Shown piece after piece: positions 52,667-60,132 of a stretch of DNA of 64,000 bases. The translations under genes were made by a program, and so were the position numbers. The DNA comes from an uncultured Desulfatitalea sp. GTDB taxonomy: Bacteria > Desulfobacterota > Desulfobacteria > Desulfobacterales > Desulfosarcinaceae. The notes below the pieces were generated by a model that was given only the letters and a program-made list of their open reading frames with translations, searched no databases and had not been told where the DNA came from. The stretch's first letter is position 1, and each line of letters starts with the position of its first letter. The stretch covers positions 880,749 through 944,748 of the forward strand of contig CALMNL010000004.1 in assembly GCA_937868765.1 (NCBI GenBank), in the 5' to 3' direction.

Positions 52667-53670
52667 TGCGCCTCCATGTAGTTTTGTATTGCCATCCAGC
52701 GTTGATCCGGAATGCTGGCCCCCATCACCTGACACACTTCATACCCGCACAGGGACGCCAGCTCGCCGCACTGGGGCAGGGGCCGGCGGTTTACCAATCC
52801 AAATAGAAATCCCGAAGCCCACAAATCGCCGGCACCGGTGGTGTCCACGGCGTCCCCATTGCCCTTGGCCGCAAACCGCATCACCTGGCCGTCGTGGGCC
52901 ACCAGGCTGCCCCGGGCCCCGACCTTGAGCACGGCCAGATCCACGTCGGCAGAGAGCATGCGCAAAGCCTCGGCCTCGTCCCGGGTTCCGGTGTAGGCCG
53001 CCGCCTCGTCCTCGTTGGCGATGAGAATATCGACATGCTCGGCAATGAGGTCGGGCAGGATATCCTTGGCTTCCGCCACGACGTTGAAGCTGGCCAGATC
53101 CAGGGAAATCAATGCCCCGGCCTGCCGGGCCGCCCGGACCACGGCACCGAGCAACTCCCGGTTGAACAGCAGGTAGCCTTCGATGTGCACGATGGCGGCC
53201 TCCGCGAAACAGGCGGCGGTCATCTCCTCGGGCTGGGCCTCGGCCGAAGCGCCCAGGAAGGTGAACATGGAACGCTGGGCGTCCGGGGTGACCATGGAGA
53301 GCACCCGACCGGTGGGCGAATCCGAGGGAAAGATCACCGATTCCACCCCTTGCTTGCCCAAATCTTCACGGAAGCGCCGCCCCATGGGCCCGTTGCCGCA
53401 TTTGCCCACGAACCGGGCCCTGCCCCCCAATCGGCCGATGCCCACCACCGTGTTGCAGGCCGATCCGCCCGGCACCACCTGGGGCGGCACCGGCATCAGC
53501 GCGATGGTTTGATCGATAATCGCCTTGTCCACGTAGGTCATGCCGCCCTTGATCGCCCCGACCCGATTGAGGAAATCATCGTCCGCATGGGCCAGGATAT
53601 CCATGAGGGCCGACCCCACGCCCGTCACCTTGTTCCGCTGGGGATCCAGCTTGTCATAAATCTTCATCAT
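52633..53670 (-). CDS. PfkB-family carbohydrate/adenosine kinase
   Basis: The 345-residue protein is a ribokinase-fold sugar or nucleoside kinase. It has the N-terminal GVGSALMDILAHADD, the Gly-rich PGGSACNTVVGIGRLGG and the C-terminal PfkB signature DAVDTTGAGDLWASGFLFGL with catalytic Asp. The overall pattern fits the adenosine kinase branch found in many bacteria; ribose or fructose kinase cannot be excluded. It overlaps the TPR gene by 34 bases and starts four bases after the SH3 gene. Confidence 0.88.
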   Translation of the reverse strand: MMKIYDKLDPQRNKVTGVGSALMDILAHADDDFLNRVGAIKGGMTYVDKAIIDQTIALMPVPPQVVPGGSACNTVVGIGRLGGRARFVGKCGNGPMGRRFREDLGKQGVESVIFPSDSPTGRVLSMVTPDAQRSMFTFLGASAEAQPEEMTAACFAEAAIVHIEGYLLFNRELLGAVVRAARQAGALISLDLASFNVVAEAKDILPDLIAEHVDILIANEDEAAAYTGTRDEAEALRMLSADVDLAVLKVGARGSLVAHDGQVMRFAAKGNGDAVDTTGAGDLWASGFLFGLVNRRPLPQCGELASLCGYEVCQVMGASIPDQRWMAIQNYMEAQWPGGSSAAKS

Positions 53671-53674
53671 AGTG

Positions 53675-54115
53675 TCACCACACCAGATTTTTCATTATCC
53701 AGCCCGAGTCGCCGTCGGCGTGCTCCACCTCTAACCATTGGCCCTTGGTCTGCAGAACTTTAAAGGGGATCCCTTTGGTGACGCTGAAGGCAATCTCGAA
53801 ATCGGTGCCGGGTCCCGAACGCACATTGCATTTGGCAACTTTGACGATCACGGTGTTGACTTTGCTGAGCAGCGATCCTTCGATCCACCCTTCGTCGCCT
53901 TCGAAATCCTTGATTCGGCACCAGCCGCCCTTCTTCTCGACGACCGTCACCGGATAATATTTTTCCACCTGCCAGAGTTGATCGTATTTGGTGCCCGGAC
54001 CGGATCGAACATTGGCAATGTCGGCCGTTATCGCCAGACGTTCGGCGGCACTGGCCGCAGCGGCCGTCATCAGCAGCATCAAGAGCAGCAAAGGCGCCGC
54101 TTTCAAAAGATTCAT
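53675..54115 (-). CDS. Secreted tandem SH3b-domain protein
   Basis: The 146-residue product has a cleavable signal peptide (about 1-23, ending ASA). Two bacterial SH3 domains follow, each with the NVRSGPGT motif (about residues 35 and 97). Such domains bind cell wall or act as targeting modules. It lies directly upstream of the kinase gene in the same orientation; a functional link is not obvious. Confidence 0.88.
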   Translation of the reverse strand: MNLLKAAPLLLLMLLMTAAAASAAERLAITADIANVRSGPGTKYDQLWQVEKYYPVTVVEKKGGWCRIKDFEGDEGWIEGSLLSKVNTVIVKVAKCNVRSGPGTDFEIAFSVTKGIPFKVLQTKGQWLEVEHADGDSGWIMKNLVW

Positions 54116-54165
54116 CGCTTACACCCAATCATATTGAAGGCTTGCGGGGGCCGACGGCGGCGGGA

Positions 54166-54858
54166 TCACCGCCCACTACGGATCGTTTCCACCCTGATCT
54201 TCTGGGCCAAGCCCTTGCCCAGCACCAGCCGCTTGAAATCCAGGGCGATCACCACCTGGCCCTGGTGGATGTTGGTGATCACTTCGATCTCGTCGCCCAC
54301 CCGCAGCCCCATGCTGAGCAGGCGCAGCTTGGATTGCGAACCGCCGCCGAACGCCACGATCTTGAGGCGTTCGCCGGGGCGGGCTGCGTCCAGCGAAAGA
54401 ATCTGCTCCCGCTGTTCCAGACACTGCCCGCAGATCCCATACAGCTCCATCTTGTGCTGCAGCATGTGAAAGCCATATGACGCCGCCACTTTCAGCTGCA
54501 ACCGCTCGATGTCGGCTTCCTGGAATTCGATGATCCGCTGGCATTTGGTGCAGATCAGGTGGTCGTGATGCTGCCCCAGATGGCGGTGCTCGTAACGCAC
54601 TTGACCGTCGTCGAATTGATTGGCCTGGGCAAAGCCATAACGGCACATCAATTCGATGGTCTCCAGGACGAACCCATCACTTAAATCGCGCCCCGCCTGC
54701 CGCACCAGGGCACCCAGTTCGGACGCGGTCACATGGTGTTCGCTGGCCAGGAAAAGCTCGAGGACCGCCAACCGTTCTTCGAAGCGGTCGATGCGATCCT
54801 TTTCGAAAAGCTTGATGAACTGCTCTTTTTCCTGGCGGTGAATGGTCTGCGCGGCCAT
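54166..54858 (-). CDS. Fur-family regulator fused to a FeoA domain
   Basis: From the ATG at 54858 the protein has 230 residues. Residues 1-150 form a Fur repressor: a winged helix (HHVTASELGALVRQAGRDLS), the metal-binding RYEHRHLGQHHDHLICTKC with CTKC at 103-106, and CGQC at 143-146. Residues 157-225 form an SH3-like FeoA domain (PGERLKIVAFGGGSQSKLRL, MGLRVGDEIEV, ALDFKRLVLGKGLAQKI). The FeoA part may modulate metal sensing or dimerisation, as the SH3-like domain does in DtxR. No feoB is nearby. Confidence 0.88.
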   Translation of the reverse strand: MAAQTIHRQEKEQFIKLFEKDRIDRFEERLAVLELFLASEHHVTASELGALVRQAGRDLSDGFVLETIELMCRYGFAQANQFDDGQVRYEHRHLGQHHDHLICTKCQRIIEFQEADIERLQLKVAASYGFHMLQHKMELYGICGQCLEQREQILSLDAARPGERLKIVAFGGGSQSKLRLLSMGLRVGDEIEVITNIHQGQVVIALDFKRLVLGKGLAQKIRVETIRSGR

Positions 54859-54909
54859 GGGTGCCCTGTGAGCCGATGTTGATCCGTTCAATGCAGCAAG
54901 GGCTCTCGA

Positions 54910-55164
54910 TCAGTTCGAGTGGCCGGGCAGATTCCAGGTGGTGCACGACCCGCCCGAGCAGCTCCGCGATTCGGTGGACGGTCCCGCGGCGCCGGCCGCG
55001 GCACCGCCGCCGGACACGCTGAAATTGGTGGTGCTCAAGATCCGTTCCAGATTCTCGGACCCGCACTGTTTGCACTTCATTTCCACCTGACTATCCTGGG
55101 CCCCCATCACCAGGATCTCCATAAATTCCTGGCAATCGAGGCATTTGAATTCGTAGATCGGCAT
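54910..55164 (-). CDS. FmdB-family zinc-ribbon protein
   Basis: The ATG at 55164, with GGAG upstream, gives 84 residues. The start MPIYEFKCLDC is the FmdB signature, with zinc ligands Cys8, Cys11, Cys31 and Cys34. The tail is rich in Gly, Ser and Cys (SCSGGSC), resembling metal-binding tails in this family. FmdB proteins are small regulators or factors of unclear role. It precedes the Fur-FeoA gene by 51 bases and may share its transcript. Confidence 0.88.
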   Translation of the reverse strand: MPIYEFKCLDCQEFMEILVMGAQDSQVEMKCKQCGSENLERILSTTNFSVSGGGAAAGAAGPSTESRSCSGGSCTTWNLPGHSN

Positions 55165-55296
55165 GACGTCTCCTTTAAAATCAATCTCGAAGCTCACTTC
55201 TTAGTATCAAGCGCCGAAGATTGTCAAGGATGCCGAACAGATCCCCATAATCGCCGTCGAGTGCTTTTCCTGGTTGCCCGAATCAACACGCAGCGC

Positions 55297-57501
55297 TCAT
55301 TCGGGTGATGGCCCATCCAGCGGAAGGCGAATGGTGACCGCCATGCCGTGGGGGCGGACCGAATCCAAGGCAATGGTACCGTTGTGTTTCTGCACGATCT
55401 GGTGGCAGATGTAGAGCCCCAGGCCGGTTCCCTGTCCCACCGGCTTGGTGGTGAAAAACGGTTTGAACACATGCGGCCGGACTGTTTCGGCGATGCCCGG
55501 GCCATTGTCTTCGCACCGGAACACCACCTGGCGCCGGTCGGCGTCAAGGGCCGTGGTCAGCACGATGCGCCCCTGTGGTCCCTCGGCCGCCTGGATGGCA
55601 TTCTGGATAATGTTCAGCACCACCTGGCCCAGGTTGGCGAAATTGCCGCGAATCGCCGGCAACCCCGCGTCCAGCGCCTCGACGATCTGCACGGCGGCGT
55701 GCTTGGATTGGTTGTGGAGCACCCGCAGGGTGTCCCGCACCACCAGGTTCAGGTCGACCGCCTCGGTGTAGGTCTGGGTCTGGCGGGAGAGCCCCAGCAG
55801 GCTGGCCACGATGCCCCGGGCCCGGGCCAGTTCCTTGTCGGCGAACCGCAGGTCGTCGATAAGTTCCGGTTCCACCGGGCATTCCGGCGATCCGGAGCGC
55901 AGCTCCTCCACTGCGGATTGCAACAGGCTGGTGACACTGGTCAGGGGATTGTTCAGTTCGTGGGCCACCCCGGCCACCAGCATGCCGATGGCGGCCAGAC
56001 TCTCCGAACGGATCAGTTGTTCCTGGGAGCGCTCCTTCTCCTCCAGAGCGGCTTGCAGATCGTAAGTGCGGGCGGCCACCCGCGCTTCGAGGGTGCGGTT
56101 CAGCTCGCGCAAGGCCTGGTAGGCATGGGCGTTCTCGATGGCCACGGCGCCCTGGTGGCACAAGGGTTCCAACAGATCCATGTCTTCGCTGGAGAAGGTC
56201 TCCCCGGATCGCTTTTCGCCCATTACCAGAAATCCCTTGAGCTGCCCCTTGAAACGCATGGGCAACGCCACTTCCCCTTCCAACCAGGAGAGATGGGTCA
56301 ACACCTGGGTCGCTTCATCATCGGAGGCGGCCTCCAGGAGTTTTTTCTTCATCACCGCCCGCTCGACGCGGCCCAAATACCGGATTAAACGGGCATCGGC
56401 CTCGAGCACCGCCGCTCTGGCCGCCGGTACCGGCTCGCCGGCCAGGGCCACCGTCCGGTAGCGGCCATCCTTGGGATCCACCTGGAACAGGGCGCAGTTC
56501 TTAACCTGCATGGCATCGATGATCGTCTCCTGCAGCAATTGGGTGATCGTCGGCTTGTCCATCACGGTGGCGATGGTCTGACTGACGTGGCGCAGGGTTT
56601 GACGGTAGTCGTAACGCCCCTTGGTCAGGATACGCTCCACGCGCTCCTGCAACCCGCTTTTCAGCGGGCCGCTGAGCGAGACGATCAGCGCCACCACGGC
56701 CAGGGGAAAGAGATAGCCGAAACCCGGGCGCAATTCTTTGAAGAACGCCTGGAGTGCCACGGCGATGAGCAGGTAGACGGCGGTCAGCAGCACCGTTAGG
56801 GTCGCGTAGAGAATCCCCTTGCGGATCAGCCACCCCATGTCCAGCAGGTCGTAGCGGAAGATACCGGCCGCCAGCACCAGCAGCGGAATGAAACCGAAGG
56901 TGCCGGCCGGGTAGATCGGCAGGCCCCAGACGGTCAGGCTGGTGAGGCTGGTGAGCAGCGTCAAGGTGCCGAAGCCGATGAACACGTATTTGAGCTTGTT
57001 CTTCTGAATGGCATTCTTTTCGGCAGCCATGGCCCGGTACACGAGTATAACAATGTACATCGTAGCGGCGCCGGCGGCGCCGGCCGTCAGAAAGAAGAGC
57101 GGGCCGGCCTGGCCGAAATAGCCGAAATCGAAACGCCGTACCGTGGCGATGGTCAAACCCGCCGGTGCGCAGGCCGAGGTCACGGCCGCATAGGCGTAGG
57201 CCAGGCGCACCAGCCACCGCCGACGCTCGATGTTCAAAAAGATATGGAAGAAGTGAATCAGCAGCGGAATGATAAAAGGATGCAGCAGGTGCGCGCTGCG
57301 GCTGGTGATCAGGGCCACGCGCGGCGAAGGGGCATTGAAGGCGATCAGGATATCCACATAGAGCAGGCTGCCGAAGAAGCAAAAGAGGGAGAAAATCCGG
57401 TTGCCCCTGGCCCGGCCGCCACGCCACCACGCCGTGACGCCCATCCCCGCCAGCATCGCGGCGGTGAGAAACGGCGGCAGGTTGTAGAGAAGTTGCTTCA
57501 C
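55297..57501 (-). CDS. Hybrid-type multi-TM sensor histidine kinase with GAF domain
   Basis: The 734-residue kinase has a GTG start at 57501. The first 270 residues contain about eight TM helices of a 7TM histidine-kinase sensor type. A GAF domain spans roughly 305-465, followed by a short coiled coil. HisKA has the phospho-acceptor His514 in GVAHELNNPLTSV. The HATPase motifs are NIIQNAIQAAEG, EDNGPGIAE and GQGTGLGLYICHQIV. No receiver domain or cognate regulator is adjacent. The flavin reductase-like gene ends 24 bases upstream on the same strand. Confidence 0.92.
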   Translation of the reverse strand: MKQLLYNLPPFLTAAMLAGMGVTAWWRGGRARGNRIFSLFCFFGSLLYVDILIAFNAPSPRVALITSRSAHLLHPFIIPLLIHFFHIFLNIERRRWLVRLAYAYAAVTSACAPAGLTIATVRRFDFGYFGQAGPLFFLTAGAAGAATMYIVILVYRAMAAEKNAIQKNKLKYVFIGFGTLTLLTSLTSLTVWGLPIYPAGTFGFIPLLVLAAGIFRYDLLDMGWLIRKGILYATLTVLLTAVYLLIAVALQAFFKELRPGFGYLFPLAVVALIVSLSGPLKSGLQERVERILTKGRYDYRQTLRHVSQTIATVMDKPTITQLLQETIIDAMQVKNCALFQVDPKDGRYRTVALAGEPVPAARAAVLEADARLIRYLGRVERAVMKKKLLEAASDDEATQVLTHLSWLEGEVALPMRFKGQLKGFLVMGEKRSGETFSSEDMDLLEPLCHQGAVAIENAHAYQALRELNRTLEARVAARTYDLQAALEEKERSQEQLIRSESLAAIGMLVAGVAHELNNPLTSVTSLLQSAVEELRSGSPECPVEPELIDDLRFADKELARARGIVASLLGLSRQTQTYTEAVDLNLVVRDTLRVLHNQSKHAAVQIVEALDAGLPAIRGNFANLGQVVLNIIQNAIQAAEGPQGRIVLTTALDADRRQVVFRCEDNGPGIAETVRPHVFKPFFTTKPVGQGTGLGLYICHQIVQKHNGTIALDSVRPHGMAVTIRLPLDGPSPE

Positions 57502-57525
57502 CGGCAGGGGTCCCCTATCAGGCGG

Positions 57526-58143
57526 TCAGGTCTTATGCGGCCAGCGCTTTTTGCCGCTGCTTCCGGCGGCCGGGCGTTTCTTCTTGCGCACCGAGTAGCC
57601 GAAGGTTCCCAGCACGCGCCCCAGTGGAAAATAGCGGCCGTGGGAGTAGCAGATGGGCTCGGCATGGGAGAATTCGAAGGCACCGGTGCGCGGATTGAAA
57701 AGACGCTCTTCGGCATTGACGGCCACCACCTCGGAAATGAACATGTCGTGGCTGCCCAGGGGCATCACTTCACGCACGCGGCACTCGATGCTCAAGGGAG
57801 ATTCGGCGATCAGGGGCGCGGCCACCTTCTGGGCCGGCAACGGCGTCAGGCCCATCTCCTTGAACTTGTCGAAGTCCCGGCCGGACTTGACGCCGCACCA
57901 GTCCACGGCAAAGGCCAGTTTCCGGGTGGTCAGGTTGATCACATACTCGCCGCTCGCCTTGATCAGCGCATACGAATGACGCTCGGGCCGCACCGAGATG
58001 TAGCACATGGGCGGATCGGTACAGATGGTGCCGGTCCAGGCGATGGTGATGATATTGTAACCTTGCCGGGCATCGCCGCAGCTCACCAGCACGGCCGGTA
58101 CCGGATAGATCATCGTGCCGGGCTTCCAGGGTCGCTTGGCCAT
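57526..58143 (-). CDS. Flavin reductase-like FMN-binding protein
   Basis: The 205-residue protein has the flavin-reductase/FMN-binding split-barrel fold. It starts RPWKPGTMIYPVPAVLVSCG, a hallmark of the FlaRed subgroup common in anaerobes, then NIITIAWTGTICTDPPMCYIS and YVINLTT. The C-terminus is very basic. It could reduce flavins with NAD(P)H or act as an electron carrier. It is probably cotranscribed with the downstream sensor kinase gene. Confidence 0.88.
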   Translation of the reverse strand: MAKRPWKPGTMIYPVPAVLVSCGDARQGYNIITIAWTGTICTDPPMCYISVRPERHSYALIKASGEYVINLTTRKLAFAVDWCGVKSGRDFDKFKEMGLTPLPAQKVAAPLIAESPLSIECRVREVMPLGSHDMFISEVVAVNAEERLFNPRTGAFEFSHAEPICYSHGRYFPLGRVLGTFGYSVRKKKRPAAGSSGKKRWPHKT

Positions 58144-58159
58144 GAATGTACTCCCTATT

Positions 58160-58304
58160 TAGTGCCCATCCAGAAATAGGTAAATTTGGCCGAGATCAAG
58201 GCGCGCGAAAAATTTAACCGCAGACATATGGTTGATATTTCGAGGATTAAATTCTTCGCGCAACACCGATATCGGGCAAATTGGCCATTTCTGGATGGAC
58301 ACTA
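58160..58304. repeat. 145-base palindromic MITE-like element at the recN 3' end
   Basis: The two ends, 58160-58177 and 58287-58304, are inverted repeats of 18 bases with one mismatch (TAGTG...CCAGAAAT). The arms continue to pair imperfectly inward: AATTTG/CAAATT, GCGCGAA/TTCGCGC and AATTTAA/TTAAATT-type blocks around a centre near CATATG at 58225-58230. The whole element is one large imperfect palindrome of non-coding DNA, AT-richer than its surroundings. Its right end carries the recN stop codon. No transposase is present, so it would move in trans if mobile. No second copy was noticed in this window. Confidence 0.75.
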
Positions 58305-60002
58305 TTTTACCGCCAGCATTTCCCGCGCATGCGCCAGGGTGGTTTCCGTAATCTTTTCGCCGCCCAGCATGCGCGCGATCTCTTCCACCCGCTGCCGGTC
58401 GTCCAGGGGGGTGATGGTCGTTCGGGTGCGGCCCTTGGATACGCCCTTGACGATGCGCAGGTGGTGGTCGCCGAACTTGGCGATCTGGGGCAGATGGGTG
58501 ATGCACAGGATCTGGTGGCGCCGGGCCAGGGCCGCCAGCTTCTTGCCCACCAACTCGGCCGTGCCGCCGCCGATGCCGGCGTCCACCTCGTCGAAGACCA
58601 CGGTCTCCAGGTCGTCGCCCCGGGCCAGAATGGCTTTGAGGGCCAGCACCACCCGGGAGAGCTCGCCCCCCGAAGCGATGGCCGCCAGGGGTTTGATCGC
58701 CTCGCCCACATTGGGGGCGATCAGGAAGCTGGCCCGGTCCGCGCCGCTCTCGGTGAGGGCCTGGCCGTCCCAGCAGAGGAAGGGGCTGCTCTCCTTGGCC
58801 GCCGGAACGGACTGGACCTCCACCGCGAAGCGGGTGCCGGCCATCTTGAGCGCCGCCAATTCCTTCTCCACGCCGACGGCCAGCTTGCGGGCCGCCTCCC
58901 GGCGCCGCCCGGCCAGTTCGCCAGCCAGCCGGCACACCCTTTCGTGCTGGCGCCGCAGCTCGGCCCGCACCTGGGCGATGTGTTCGTCTATATGATCGAT
59001 CTCGCTGAGCCGCCGTTCGATCTCTTCCCCGTGGGCCAGCACCCGCTCCAGGGTGCCGCCGTATTTGCGCTTGAGCTTGTTGAGCAGGTCCAGGCGCGCT
59101 TCCACGGCATCCAGCCGCTGGGGGTCCAGGTCCAGGTGCTTGAGGTAGTCGCGCAGATGGGCGGCGATATCTTCCACCCGGAACAGTACTTCCTCCAGCT
59201 CCTTGGCCCGGGCTGCCAGGCGCTCGTCCAGCCGCGCCACCCGGCCCAGTTCCTTGGCCATGGCCCCCACGGATTCATAGGTGGCGCCGTCGGCCGCGTA
59301 AAGCCCGTCCAGACACTGCTGCACGGTTTGAAAAAGCGCCTCGCCGTTTTTCAGGCGCAGCCGCTCCTTCTCCAGGGCCTCGTCTTCGCCCGCAGCCGGT
59401 GCCGCGGCGGCGATCTCCTGGCGCTGGAAGCGCAGCAGTTCCATCTGCTCTCCCTGGCGCGATTGCTGCCGCAACAGCTCCTGCTCCCGGCGGATCATGG
59501 GCAGCATTTCGGCATAGGCCTGTCCGTAGCGGCCGCACAGCGGCAGCAGATCGCCGAAGTGATCGAGGATCGAAAGATGCTCTTCTTCTTTCAGCAGCCC
59601 CTGGTGGGCATGCTGCCCGGAGATGCTGGCCAGGCGCGCGGTCAATTCCCCCAGGGCCTGCATGGTGGCCAGCCGGCCGTTTATATAGATGCGATGGCGC
59701 TCGTTGGCCGAGATTACCCGCCGCACCATCAGCCCTTCGGCCGGATCGCAGCCCGCCGCCGTCATGGCCCGGGCCACCGGGCTCTTGGCCGGCAGGTCGA
59801 AAAGCGCCTCCAGTTCCGCGCTCTCGGCGCCGGTGCGGATCAGGGCCGCCGAGGCCCGGCTGCCCAGCAGCAGATTGACCGCATTGATGATGATCGACTT
59901 GCCCGCACCGGTCTCGCCGCTCAAGATGGTCAACCCCGGCCCGAAACGGATGGTCAGATCCTCGATGATGGCGAAATTGCGAATGGAGAGTTCCTGAAGC
60001 AT
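58302..60002 (-). CDS. recN: DNA repair protein RecN
   Basis: RecN is an SMC-like ATPase in double-strand break repair. From the ATG at 60002 it has 566 residues, near the usual 550-560. It starts MLQELSIRNFAIIEDL and has Walker A GETGAGKS (29-36), long central coiled coils, the ABC signature ASGGELSRVVLALK and Walker B VVFDEVDAGIGGG. An upstream GTG (60023) adds seven residues. The stop codon TAG (58304-58302) lies in the terminal TAGTG of the palindromic element, so the last residues may differ from the ancestral end. Confidence 0.96.
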   Translation of the reverse strand: MLQELSIRNFAIIEDLTIRFGPGLTILSGETGAGKSIIINAVNLLLGSRASAALIRTGAESAELEALFDLPAKSPVARAMTAAGCDPAEGLMVRRVISANERHRIYINGRLATMQALGELTARLASISGQHAHQGLLKEEEHLSILDHFGDLLPLCGRYGQAYAEMLPMIRREQELLRQQSRQGEQMELLRFQRQEIAAAAPAAGEDEALEKERLRLKNGEALFQTVQQCLDGLYAADGATYESVGAMAKELGRVARLDERLAARAKELEEVLFRVEDIAAHLRDYLKHLDLDPQRLDAVEARLDLLNKLKRKYGGTLERVLAHGEEIERRLSEIDHIDEHIAQVRAELRRQHERVCRLAGELAGRRREAARKLAVGVEKELAALKMAGTRFAVEVQSVPAAKESSPFLCWDGQALTESGADRASFLIAPNVGEAIKPLAAIASGGELSRVVLALKAILARGDDLETVVFDEVDAGIGGGTAELVGKKLAALARRHQILCITHLPQIAKFGDHHLRIVKGVSKGRTRTTITPLDDRQRVEEIARMLGGEKITETTLAHAREMLAVK

Positions 60003-60132
60003 ATTCGACCTGTTATTGCTCACGAGATCATTTCGGCGACATACCTTCTCTAGACAGTTTCGGTTTAAAACTCAACTCCCTTGATAAGCACCCAGGCAGA
60101 TGTCTCCGGCGACCATTGAAAAATACGCTGCC

